A DNA stretch of 64,000 nucleotides from Bermanella sp036960565 (GTDB lineage Bacteria > Pseudomonadota > Gammaproteobacteria > Pseudomonadales > Oceanobacteraceae). Location: contig JBALXQ010000005.1 in NCBI GenBank assembly GCA_036960565.1, forward strand, positions 62,001 to 126,000. Direction: 5' to 3'. The notes beneath the pieces are model-generated. The model was not told where the DNA came from. It did no database searches and saw only the letters and a list, made by a program, of their open reading frames with translations. This document shows positions 40,671-48,876 of this stretch, in pieces (positions within the stretch are counted from its first letter, which is position 1; the number at the start of each line of letters is the position of its first letter). The translations under genes and the position numbers were made by a program.

Positions 40671-41558
40671 ATGCATGCTGGTGTTCATGAATTTAGAGCC
40701 ATGGGCAGCCCTTGTTCTTTTCATGTTTTTCACGAAAATGAAGAGAAACTGAATAAAGCCATCGCGCTTGCGCAGCAAGAGGTAATACGCCTCGAAAAAA
40801 AATATTCCCGATTTTTAAACGACAGCGTTCTTTCAGATATAAATAATCAAGCAGGTATTCAGTCGGTTCAGGTAGACAGCGAAACGGCTGGATTATTAAA
40901 TTATGCCGCCTTGTGTTTTGAGCAAAGTGATGCCTTGTTTGACATTACATCTGGAGTGTTTCGCCGCGTATGGGACTTCAAATCAACTCGTCTACCGGAG
41001 CAATCCGCTGTTAATGAAGTTTTACAATATGTGGGTTATGAGAAAATAAATTGGAACGGGAATTCAATATTCTTGCCCACCCACATGGAGATTGATCTGG
41101 GTGGCGTGGTAAAAGAGTATGCTGCCGATTGCGCGAGGCAGGTGTTTTTAGAAAATGAAATTCATCATGGACTTGTCAATTTGGGAGGTGATATAGCCGT
41201 GCTGGGAGAGAAACCCGATTTAAGTCCCTGGTATGTTGGAGTGCGAAACCCGCAACAACCCCAGCAAGCGATAGTGGATATCCCCTTAACACAAGGCGCC
41301 ATTGCTACTAGCGGTTATTATGAGCGTTACATGCTGGTAGATGGAGAGCGCTACTGTCATATCATTAACCCCATGACCGGCTGGCCGGTTAGATATTGCG
41401 CCACAGTTTCTGTTGTTTCTCCAAGCTGTTTAGTCAGTGGTAGTCTTGCGACTATTGCCATGTTGAAGCAGAATGAAGCGGTAACATGGCTAGAAGAGCA
41501 GGGGGCGGTATTTTTTTTACAAAATCATGAAGCTCAACATTTTGGCAGCTTTTGTTAG
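40671..41558 (+). CDS. apbE: ApbE-family FAD:protein FMN transferase
   Basis: 295 residues from ATG 40671. ApbE transfers FMN from FAD to a Thr/Ser of target proteins. Motifs: FRAMGSPCSF near the start, FDITSGVFRRVWDF, DLGGVVKEYAAD (the usual DLGG-x-x-KGYA), NLGGDIAVLG, and IATSGYYERY followed by HIINPMTG. Unlike most Gram-negative ApbE proteins there is no signal peptide or lipobox at this start. An open extension to 40545 overlaps the DUF3570 gene but does not give a sensible signal, so the protein may be cytoplasmic or the export signal may be atypical. Confidence 0.9.
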   Translation: MHAGVHEFRAMGSPCSFHVFHENEEKLNKAIALAQQEVIRLEKKYSRFLNDSVLSDINNQAGIQSVQVDSETAGLLNYAALCFEQSDALFDITSGVFRRVWDFKSTRLPEQSAVNEVLQYVGYEKINWNGNSIFLPTHMEIDLGGVVKEYAADCARQVFLENEIHHGLVNLGGDIAVLGEKPDLSPWYVGVRNPQQPQQAIVDIPLTQGAIATSGYYERYMLVDGERYCHIINPMTGWPVRYCATVSVVSPSCLVSGSLATIAMLKQNEAVTWLEEQGAVFFLQNHEAQHFGSFC

Positions 41559-41721
41559 CTGTTCTTTCAGGCTTAATTTTACTGCTTTATTCGCTTAAAC
41601 TTACTCTGCTGTAGATGGTTTTTTTGGTTGTTTAATAATCGGTTTGAAAATAAATCATTGGAAATCATCTGGGCTATGGCTCATGCTGTCTAGCTACTGC
41701 TAATTACTTGAAAGGTTTTTC

Positions 41722-42153
41722 ATGTCTCTGGATGAAATCATTGAACAGCGTAAACAGCTGGCACAAACCCGGGTAACCAAAGCAATATTTCCCGACAGAA
41801 CCAATCACCACCATACCTTGTTTGGTGGCACCGCCTTGCAATGGATGGATGAGATTTCATTTATCGCCGCCACGCGTTTTTCCCGCCAGAATATTGTGAC
41901 GGTTAGCTCTGACAAAATAGATTTTAAACACCCCGTGCCGGCAGGCTCAGTGGTGGAATTGATAGCCAATGTTGTAGAAGTAGGGCGTACCAGTTTAAAG
42001 GTGAAAGTAGATATGTTTGTGGAAAACCTTTATGAAGATGGCAGTATAAAAGCCATTACCGGATCATTCAGCTTTGTCGCCATAGATGAGCATAAAAAGC
42101 CAACACCTGTTTTGCCACAAGACTTTATTGATAAGCTGCTAAAAAATCAATAA
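41722..42153 (+). CDS. Acyl-CoA thioesterase (hotdog fold, YciA-like)
   Basis: 143 residues. Hotdog-fold domain with NHHHTLFGGTALQWMDE (28-44), which carries the catalytic Asp/Glu region of YciA/BFIT-type thioesterases, and DFKHPVPAGSVVEL. Hydrolyses acyl-CoA to free acid and CoA in the cytosol. A stand-alone gene after a 163-base gap without clear terminator. Chain preference unknown. Confidence 0.9.
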   Translation: MSLDEIIEQRKQLAQTRVTKAIFPDRTNHHHTLFGGTALQWMDEISFIAATRFSRQNIVTVSSDKIDFKHPVPAGSVVELIANVVEVGRTSLKVKVDMFVENLYEDGSIKAITGSFSFVAIDEHKKPTPVLPQDFIDKLLKNQ

Positions 42154-42205
42154 CGGCTCCTGTGCTGCTTATTTAAAACGTTTACTTCTCAACTAGCCAA
42201 ATTGA

Positions 42206-42811
42206 TTAAAAAGGCGCTTGGCAGGAGAAAGTCATCGCTTGCTGAGTCATTGGGTGATTAATACGCAATGTTTTGGCATGCAGATGCAGACGTTTAGATA
42301 AATTTAGCGCTTCATCATGAGCGTAAAAGTAGTCGCCTACCATGGGGAAGCCCATTGCCTTCATATGTACTCTTAGTTGGTGTGAGCGACCTGTATGTGG
42401 AATGAGCTCAACGCGGCTGCAGTTGCCCTCAATTGCCATGAGCCGCCAATAGGTAATAGATTGCCTACCCTCACTATGAACTTCCTGGCGAGGACGGTTG
42501 GGCCAATCACAGCGCAAAGGAAGGTTCACATTACCCTGTTTGGCAGGTATCCGTCCAAACACTCTGGCCTCATAAACTTTGAATGTTTGCCTGTCTTGAA
42601 ATTGTTTGGCGATGCTTGATAGCGCAAGCTGAGTTAAAGCCAGTACCATAATCCCTGACGTGGCTTGATCTAGGCGGTGAATGAGTCCAACAAAAGGGAA
42701 TTGAGCTTGCAGGCGACTGTGAACGCTGTCTTTAATACTGCCCGGCTGTGATAACAAACCAGAAGGTTTGTTAATCACAATTAAGTGTTTATCCTGATAT
42801 AAAATCTGCAT
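42206..42811 (-). CDS. RluA-family pseudouridine synthase
   Basis: 201 residues from ATG 42811; a TTG nine bases upstream is possible. Catalytic Asp48 in IHRLDQATSG, the RluA motif, plus HTGRSHQLRVHMKAMG and GDYFYA. No S4 domain, and the short length matches RluA (23S rRNA U746 and tRNA U32) rather than RluC/RluD, though the specificity is not certain. The 5' end nearly touches that of the divergent tapT gene (ten bases apart), so their promoters must lie inside each other's coding region. Confidence 0.88.
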   Translation of the reverse strand: MQILYQDKHLIVINKPSGLLSQPGSIKDSVHSRLQAQFPFVGLIHRLDQATSGIMVLALTQLALSSIAKQFQDRQTFKVYEARVFGRIPAKQGNVNLPLRCDWPNRPRQEVHSEGRQSITYWRLMAIEGNCSRVELIPHTGRSHQLRVHMKAMGFPMVGDYFYAHDEALNLSKRLHLHAKTLRINHPMTQQAMTFSCQAPF

Positions 42812-42821
42812 TTGTAGCAAT

Positions 42822-43439
42822 ATGCCAAGAAAATTATGTGATCGATGTCAACGCCCGCTCAAAGTGTGTCTTTGTGCACACCTAGTAAAGCTGCAGGCCC
42901 CATTTAAGGTGTTGATTCTACAGCACCCATCTGAGCAAAAACAGGCGCTTGCCACTGTACCCTTGCTGCAACTGTGTTTATCTCCATTGCAGGTGCTAGT
43001 GGCAGAAACGATTTGCGACAGTGAAGTGGTACAGGCTTTGGTGAAGAATAAACAAAATTGCCGAGTGTTGTTTCCCAGCGAAAATAGCCAAGCCTGGGAG
43101 TTAGGTGGAGAAGTAACTGAGTCGAACCTTGAAGAAATAGAAACACTGATTGTGCTAGATGGTACCTGGCGCAAAGCCAAAAAAATGTGGCATTTAAACC
43201 CCTGGTTACATGACTTTCCGTGCATTTCCCTGACAAATATTCCTAATAGCCAGTATCAAATTCGTTCATCCTCTGTCGCTGGTGGTGTGTCTACGCTGGA
43301 AGCCATTGCTCTGGCTTGTAATTATGTCAGTGGCAGTGATGAGTTTAATGAATTAAATAAGCCGTTTAATGCCATGATTAATATGCAGATTGAAAGTATG
43401 GGAGAGGAGCTCTTTAAAGCTCACTATCTTAAAGAGTGA
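42822..43439 (+). CDS. tapT: DTW-domain tRNA-uridine aminocarboxypropyltransferase
   Basis: 205 residues. Four Cys near the N-terminus (CDRCQRPLKVCLCAH, residues 5-19) and the DTW signature in LDGTWRKAKKMWHLNP, with LTNIPNSQYQIR and GGVSTLEA, as in E. coli TapT (YfiP), which makes acp3U at position 47 of tRNAs from S-adenosylmethionine. It is divergent from an RluA-type RNA-modification gene with almost no spacer. Convergent with the chalcone-isomerase-like gene downstream. Confidence 0.9.
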   Translation: MPRKLCDRCQRPLKVCLCAHLVKLQAPFKVLILQHPSEQKQALATVPLLQLCLSPLQVLVAETICDSEVVQALVKNKQNCRVLFPSENSQAWELGGEVTESNLEEIETLIVLDGTWRKAKKMWHLNPWLHDFPCISLTNIPNSQYQIRSSSVAGGVSTLEAIALACNYVSGSDEFNELNKPFNAMINMQIESMGEELFKAHYLKE

Positions 43440-43450
43440 GCTTATTGAGG

Positions 43451-44071
43451 CTACTTGTTGGCCACCTGACTTGGTTTCTTTGGCCTATTTAAACCCAGTA
43501 CGCTTTCTTTGAAGTTGCGTCCCACAGGCGTTTTACCAATCCACATGGATAACATGGCTTTAAAGTAGTCCTCACCGGGAATAATGCCTTTTACTACTCC
43601 GTTCATGGTGATACGTGTGCCTTTACCTGGAATGTAATCGAAAATGGTTTCTTCGCCTTCGTACACTTTTCCATCGAAGTAGCTGAGCATCTGCGCCAAC
43701 TCTTTATTGAGATTTTTATGCTCATCTGCAGTTAGATTAACGACTAGGGCCTCTTGCAGTGCGTTGGCAATACGGCGAGCGCTCACTTTTTTTAATAAGG
43801 TCGTGTATATCATGCGTTTGTGGGTCTCACTGGCTATTATTGCCTGGGCATCTTCATTAGGTTCTTCCAAATACAGTGCACCTACGTAAGTCTTTACTAG
43901 GAAATACATTTCTCTTAAGGCAGCCCCATTTAAAACCAATTCAGGGCGCTCTTCAGTGGCTGGAATTGTCTCATTAAGTGTAACGCCTTCAATCGTATAG
44001 GCGTTAACTGGGCTCCAGACTAATAAGGAGGTGATAAAACTTAGGACGAGCGTGAAGGGGAGCGATTTCAT
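43451..44071 (-). CDS. Chalcone isomerase-like exported protein (copy 1)
   Basis: 206 residues from ATG 44071, which gives a signal peptide cleaved after VNA (residue 24); a start 36 bases upstream adds a poor n-region. The mature part matches the bacterial chalcone isomerase-like family: LVLNGAALREMYFLVKTYVGALYLEE, then MSWIGKTPV-like end segment (MLSMWIGKTPVGRNFKESVLG is split over 175-200). Members bind fatty acids or are of unknown periplasmic function; plant-type chalcone chemistry is not expected. A close paralogue lies 181 bases upstream on the same strand. Confidence 0.85.
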   Translation of the reverse strand: MKSLPFTLVLSFITSLLVWSPVNAYTIEGVTLNETIPATEERPELVLNGAALREMYFLVKTYVGALYLEEPNEDAQAIIASETHKRMIYTTLLKKVSARRIANALQEALVVNLTADEHKNLNKELAQMLSYFDGKVYEGEETIFDYIPGKGTRITMNGVVKGIIPGEDYFKAMLSMWIGKTPVGRNFKESVLGLNRPKKPSQVANK

Positions 44072-44252
44072 TGGTAGGCTCTTATTATAATTGTTGACCA
44101 CGGCCATCTTATATCACTGGAAGATGACCCCTACAAGCCTTCCACAAGGAAAAGTATTTACTGACAATAATAGGCCTGCAGGCATTGAGTTTCCTGATGT
44201 GCTGTTAAGACAGGGTGGTACTTTTGTACCTACCACTTAGTGTGTTTTCAGT

Positions 44253-44861
44253 TTAATTATTAGTTGCGTCAACTAGGTGGCTGGGCATATTCAAACCGAG
44301 TACTTCCTTTTTAAAGCTTCGATCTACTGGCTTTTCCCCTATCCATGTTGCAAGTAAGGCGTTGAAATAGTCATCTCCTTTTATGATGCCTTTTTTTAGG
44401 CCTTTTATAGTCACAAGGGTGCCGGTTCCTGGAATGTAATCAAACTCAACGCTTTCGCCTTTGAATAGCTTTCCATCAAAATAACTTAGCATTTGGTCAA
44501 TGTCGCCTCCTAAGGCTAAATGTTCTTCGTGGCTTATGCTCCCGACTAAGGCTGCTTGCATTTCATTTCCGATCCGTCGGGCGCCAACCTTATTTAACAT
44601 AACAACAAAAACCATGCGCTTATGTGTTTTGGATTTTATGATTGCTTGAGCATCACGACTTCTTTCTTCTAGGTAGAGCCCGCCCACAAAGGTCTCCACT
44701 AGAAAGTACATTTCTCTTAATGCTGCACCGTTTAATAATAGTTTTGGGCGTTCTGAGGTTGCAGCTAGTTCGTCGTCTAGTGACGCGCCTGAAATAGTTA
44801 GGCCTTGGCATGAATTCCAAGATAGAACGGAGAAGAAGAGGGCGGGGATTATATATTTCAC
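44253..44861 (-). CDS. Chalcone isomerase-like exported protein (copy 2)
   Basis: 202 residues from GTG 44861 (AAGAG upstream); longer starts would place the signal peptide inside. Signal cleavage near SCQG|LT. It shares NGAALREMYFLV, LSYFDGK and FDYIPGTGT with copy 1, clearly a tandem duplication with many changes, so both copies are retained by selection. The two promoter regions also share the CTTATTATAATT element. Function unknown, as for copy 1. Confidence 0.85.
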   Translation of the reverse strand: MKYIIPALFFSVLSWNSCQGLTISGASLDDELAATSERPKLLLNGAALREMYFLVETFVGGLYLEERSRDAQAIIKSKTHKRMVFVVMLNKVGARRIGNEMQAALVGSISHEEHLALGGDIDQMLSYFDGKLFKGESVEFDYIPGTGTLVTIKGLKKGIIKGDDYFNALLATWIGEKPVDRSFKKEVLGLNMPSHLVDATNN

Positions 44862-45123
44862 GTTGATTACTCTTATTATAATTAGAATGCGCGCAACATT
44901 TATAGCACTGGGGTGCAATAGTGATCAAGTGTTTGTGCACTTGAGTGTAATTTAGAATCTTTAGGGGGCTAGCTGGTGCGTATTTACCAATTTGGTGTTT
45001 TTAGTCAGGTGTTGTGAATTGTCTATAGAGGTTATTAAGGACAAGTATTTAAGGCTATTAACTAGGGCTGTTGGTTCTCTTCAGTATTGGGCATAATGCT
45101 CGCTTTTTTGCGGAAATGGGCCC

Positions 45124-46068
45124 ATGCAAGTACGAAATTTTATCTGGTATGTTCTTAATAAGCCCTTACCTGCTGCTGAAAAAGTGTCGGAATTATTGGC
45201 TAAAAAAGCCTTTGTGCCTTGTATGTCTCAGCAGCAAATAAGCCAGGGCTGGGTAGCACCCTTGCATCATGGTGAGTGGGTATATGAAGCCCATGGCGCT
45301 CAATTATTAATGCTTAAGCAAGAAAGGCGCTTATTACCTGCCTCTGTTGTCAATGAGTACCTTCAGGCCAAAATTGAAGAATTCGAAGCTGCTGAGGGCT
45401 ATGCGCCTAGTCGTAAGATTCGCCAGCAAATGAAGGAAGACCTCACTCTTGAGCTGCTTCCCAAAGCATTTACCAAAACCTCCAAAATTCCCATTTTAAT
45501 ATTCCCTCGCCAGGGTTGGCTATTTGTGCTGTCTTCAAGTGTTAAAAGCGCTGATGACTCCACGGCTTTATTGCGTGACACCTTGGGCAGCTTGCCTATT
45601 TCTCTAGCCAATACTGATGTGAGTCCTAGCCATATGATGACTCGCTGGTTAAGCCACCCAGGTGAGTTGCCTGAGGAATGGAGCTTAGGTGAAGAAGTTG
45701 AATTGCAAGAGCCTGAAGCGGGTGTGGTAAAAGTGCGCAATCAGGATTTACTTGCCGAAGAAATTACAGTGCATTTGGACGCCGGTAAGTTTGCCAGTAA
45801 ATTAGCCTTAGTTTGGCGTGAAGACATCAGCCTGATGCTGGAAGAGGATTTGGGTGTGAAGCGCATTAAGCTACTGCTGGAAGACGATGATGCGCCGAGC
45901 TCATCAGACCCACAAGATGCAAAATTTGCACATGAATTTGCCGTCAGTTGTAATTGGTTGGTGCCCATGTGTCAGTCATTGCTGAAAGCGCTGGGCGGCT
46001 TGGAAAAAGCGCTGGCAGCGAGTCAGAGCCGTGCCTTTGATGGGGCTGATAATAGCGCGCCTCAATAG
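45124..46068 (+). CDS. rdgC: Recombination-associated protein RdgC
   Basis: 314 residues, the usual RdgC length (about 300). RdgC is a ring-shaped dimer that binds DNA and restrains RecA. Recognised by the N-terminal NFIWYVLNKPLPAAEKVSE region, LLPASVVNEYLQAK with EEFEAAEGYAPSRKIRQ, and the acidic tail. No operon partner; upstream 260 bases hold its promoter. Confidence 0.95.
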   Translation: MQVRNFIWYVLNKPLPAAEKVSELLAKKAFVPCMSQQQISQGWVAPLHHGEWVYEAHGAQLLMLKQERRLLPASVVNEYLQAKIEEFEAAEGYAPSRKIRQQMKEDLTLELLPKAFTKTSKIPILIFPRQGWLFVLSSSVKSADDSTALLRDTLGSLPISLANTDVSPSHMMTRWLSHPGELPEEWSLGEEVELQEPEAGVVKVRNQDLLAEEITVHLDAGKFASKLALVWREDISLMLEEDLGVKRIKLLLEDDDAPSSSDPQDAKFAHEFAVSCNWLVPMCQSLLKALGGLEKALAASQSRAFDGADNSAPQ

Positions 46069-46149
46069 ACGCGCTTGGCCTTCCTTTAAAATCTCATTGA
46101 GATAAATGGAATACCTTAAAAACCTTGCTAGGGTTTTATTAAGACGAGC

Positions 46150-46187
46150 AAAACAAGATCAGGATGTTCGATAGTCGGTCTTGTTTT
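46150..46187 (+). terminator. Possible terminator after rdgC
   Basis: AAAACAAGA (46150-46158) and TCTTGTTTT (46179-46187) with a 20-base loop. Long loop and no further T-run make it uncertain. Confidence 0.4.
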
Positions 46188-46269
46188 GTGTTGTCTTACC
46201 TTTTTGAGTTTTGTGATCTGTAGCGTTGGCTGATAGAGTCTTTATTTTTATCATAGATCCAGATCCTCC

Positions 46270-46860
46270 ATGTCTAATTTCTTTTCTCGCTTTCCTATCG
46301 CTGTCTGGCCCTTATTTCTCGTGCTTTTTGTTTTACTGCTGTGCTGGGCAGGAACCTCGGTTGTCCAAACTTTGCGCTTTGATCACTCTGCCATTGAGTT
46401 AGGAGAGTATTGGCGTTTAATCAGTGCGCATTTTGTTCATTTAGGATGGGTTCACGGGTTACTTAATTCAGGAGGCTTGCTGCTGGTGGCCTGGATGCAA
46501 CCTATTGGCGCTGCGTGGCGTTGGCTGGTGTTTTACATGTTGAGTGGCCTGTGTATTTCCATTGCCTTATATCTTCAAGGGGAGGTCGTGACTTATGTGG
46601 GCGCTTCAGGGGTATTGCATGGGCTTTTGATTCTGGCTGCTTTTTACAGTCAGTGGCTTGAACTTTGGCGGCGCGTATTAATTATCTTGTTAATAGGAGC
46701 AAAACTTATTTGGGAGCAAAGCTCCTGGTATGCAGATACTGGGGTAGGGGACATGATTGGTGGCTATGTCGTTGTGGATGCGCATTTTTTAGGGGGGCTG
46801 GCCGGACTGCTGATTATCTTGGTGATTTCCACAAAAAACAGAATAAAGCCCCTCGCATGA
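46270..46860 (+). CDS. rrtA: Rhombosortase (RrtA)
   Basis: 196 residues with five or six membrane helices. Rhomboid-family intramembrane serine protease of the rhombosortase type, which cleaves GlyGly-CTERM tails of secreted proteins. Active site: Ser113 in VGASGVLHGL, with the family's second His (His117) directly after, and catalytic His172 in VDAHFLGGLAG. The GxSG-x-x-HGL arrangement and compact size separate it from GlpG. No obvious GlyGly-CTERM substrate is encoded in this window. It is 57 bases from a barrel-like outer-membrane protein, possibly co-transcribed. Confidence 0.87.
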   Translation: MSNFFSRFPIAVWPLFLVLFVLLLCWAGTSVVQTLRFDHSAIELGEYWRLISAHFVHLGWVHGLLNSGGLLLVAWMQPIGAAWRWLVFYMLSGLCISIALYLQGEVVTYVGASGVLHGLLILAAFYSQWLELWRRVLIILLIGAKLIWEQSSWYADTGVGDMIGGYVVVDAHFLGGLAGLLIILVISTKNRIKPLA

Positions 46861-46917
46861 GGGCATTTGCTTCTACACTTTCAACAGCGGCTGTTTATAT
46901 GTTGCTTAGAGGAGTGT

Positions 46918-47835
46918 ATGGGGCGCCAGGTGATATATTTTAAACTTATAAAATGGATTTTGTGCGGGGCCTTCCTTTGTTGGGGCGGCGCTGTTAGTGC
47001 GGTGCCTGGAGAATGGGAGCACGAATTTGACCCCTATTATACCAATATTGCCTATTTCAAAACTCTAGATGACTCTCCTATTCCAGAATTAGGGGAGCGC
47101 TCTGAAAGCGACGTATATAGCGATTTGTTTTATCGCTCCTACCTACCAAGGTTTGTGTTGGTTGAGGCCAGTATTAATCCTATGCCAGTGCTTGGGGTTC
47201 TTCTTAAAAGTGATGAAGCTTCTGGTGTTTATGACGATATGACAGTGACACAAGACTTAAACTTGGTGGAAGTGGCAACGGCCGGTTTTGAGGAGCCTTA
47301 TGCCTTGTCTCTATTTTTGGGGAATATGGTTAAGTATGAGTCGGCCGATGGCTCAGGCATAAAGAGCAAGGGCTTCATGGGGTACCTCGCCAGTTATGGG
47401 CATTTGCATATTCGTAAAAATAAGCTGATAGATGACCGCTGGGGCGAATTTGAATGGAAGCTTAAAGGGGATCAAATTTTAAGTGACCGAAAGTTAAGTT
47501 GGTCTTTTAGATTGGGCTTTAAGATCCATGATAACCCTCTTATTACGGATGAGTTTTATGTAGCTCTTAAGCGAGAGCGGGTACAGGAAAAAGGGGATAT
47601 ATATTCCTGGATTGAAAACGGTGGTATCGAGTTTAAATATAGAATGGATCGGGAAACGGGTGCCACTATTGGTCAACAGCTAATTGTCGATAAGAAAATT
47701 CCTATTGTTAAAAAGGGCTGGGTGGTGTCGCTGGGCATAGGTTTTGTACGGGACACTCCCAGAAAATATAAAGGGGAGCTACTACTGGATGAAACTACTA
47801 CCTCTTTTGTGTTACGCCCCAGTATTGCCTTCTAA
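46918..47835 (+). CDS. Outer-membrane barrel-like protein, unknown family
   Basis: 305 residues from ATG 46918, which has TAGAGGAG upstream. Signal peptide (1-27, cleavage near VSA|VPG). The mature chain alternates amphipathic strands and ends FVLRPSIAF, with C-terminal Phe, so it is probably a beta-barrel. I do not recognise a family. Separated from rhombosortase by 57 bases without terminator, so an operon is likely, but the tail lacks a GlyGly-CTERM signal and it is not a substrate by sequence. Confidence 0.65.
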   Translation: MGRQVIYFKLIKWILCGAFLCWGGAVSAVPGEWEHEFDPYYTNIAYFKTLDDSPIPELGERSESDVYSDLFYRSYLPRFVLVEASINPMPVLGVLLKSDEASGVYDDMTVTQDLNLVEVATAGFEEPYALSLFLGNMVKYESADGSGIKSKGFMGYLASYGHLHIRKNKLIDDRWGEFEWKLKGDQILSDRKLSWSFRLGFKIHDNPLITDEFYVALKRERVQEKGDIYSWIENGGIEFKYRMDRETGATIGQQLIVDKKIPIVKKGWVVSLGIGFVRDTPRKYKGELLLDETTTSFVLRPSIAF

Positions 47836-47884
47836 CCCCCCTTTAATTTTCGTGCAATCCTTCTTGTGAGTTCGGTATGTGTTT

Positions 47885-48847
47885 CTAATCCCTTGTATTG
47901 GGCCAGCTATCGCTTACCACTAAATATCGTTTTTTTTCGATAAACATAGTTTGCTCTGGAATGACTTTTATCAGCATGAGGGCATGATTAATAAGCCTGT
48001 TTAGAAAGTGTTTTTGTACGGTTTTAACAGCCTCACTCCCGCTAAGTAAGTATGCATTGGAGCTATCTTTAGGGATTTGCATTGGGCCAAGCCAATTAGG
48101 TTTTTCTATCAAAAGCCAGTGGCAGTCGGGTTGAATTAATTCTGATATGTCTTTTTGATGCAACCATTGCCCCATGAGGCAAGCCGAATTCACTTCACTT
48201 GGCAGTGTGAAGTCACTTTGCCACTTAGAAAACAAATACCCTTTCAAAATGAGAGCCTGACTAGCCGGAGGGCTGATGCCTCTTTGAGCAAGTATCGCTT
48301 GAGTCTGTGGGTGGTTAATAATTGGAAATTGCTGATTGTTAAGTTTATTCAGTTTTAAGTCGAGCCTGTCTCTGCATTGAGGGCCTAACCAATGCTGGCA
48401 TAGCCCCCCTGTATGGCTTGGGTGTTGTAAATAAAACTTTACTGCCAGTTCCAAGTGATACCCCTGAGATCCAATATGTTCGGCCAATATGTCCAACTCA
48501 CCTAGGGTTTTCTTGTCCTGAATGATTTGAATGTTGTGAGCCTTTAATTGCCAGCAAGGGGCGTTTTTAAGAAAGAACTGCCAAAGGCTTTCAAAATAAA
48601 TACCTAATAATCTGTGTTTCGAAGTGGCCAAATATGTATTTAGTAAACTGGGATTCTGATCCAGACTGATAAACCATTCTCTTAGTGGGCCATCTAGCGA
48701 AACATTAAGCGAGGCGATGCTTTTGGCATAGGCCAAATCCGGGCTAAGTACACTCCATAACAGATGGCGTACTCTAGGGGTGCTTAATTGTGTTAGGAGT
48801 TGATTCATCTGTCCTATTAATGGGGCATTTGTGGTATAAATAGCCAC
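47885..48847 (-). CDS. DUF1853 family protein
   Basis: 320 residues, soluble. DUF1853 signature: LGIYFESLWQFFL (about 83-95) and TLGELDILAEH (about 117-127), the latter an E-x-D arrangement reminiscent of PD-(D/E)XK nucleases, plus LELAVKFYL with the Glu-x-x-x-Lys pair. Nuclease activity is inference. The gene is divergent from nadK with 29 bases between starts, the arrangement I recall in pseudomonads. Confidence 0.85.
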   Translation of the reverse strand: MAIYTTNAPLIGQMNQLLTQLSTPRVRHLLWSVLSPDLAYAKSIASLNVSLDGPLREWFISLDQNPSLLNTYLATSKHRLLGIYFESLWQFFLKNAPCWQLKAHNIQIIQDKKTLGELDILAEHIGSQGYHLELAVKFYLQHPSHTGGLCQHWLGPQCRDRLDLKLNKLNNQQFPIINHPQTQAILAQRGISPPASQALILKGYLFSKWQSDFTLPSEVNSACLMGQWLHQKDISELIQPDCHWLLIEKPNWLGPMQIPKDSSNAYLLSGSEAVKTVQKHFLNRLINHALMLIKVIPEQTMFIEKKRYLVVSDSWPNTRD

Positions 48848-48876
48848 ATATTTTACAAGTTTCTGCGGTAGTTATA

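Noticed and set aside
46918..47835. GlyGly-CTERM substrate of the adjacent rhombosortase
   Set aside because: The C-terminus is a barrel-type strand ending in Phe, without the Gly-rich motif, hydrophobic helix and basic tail of that signal.
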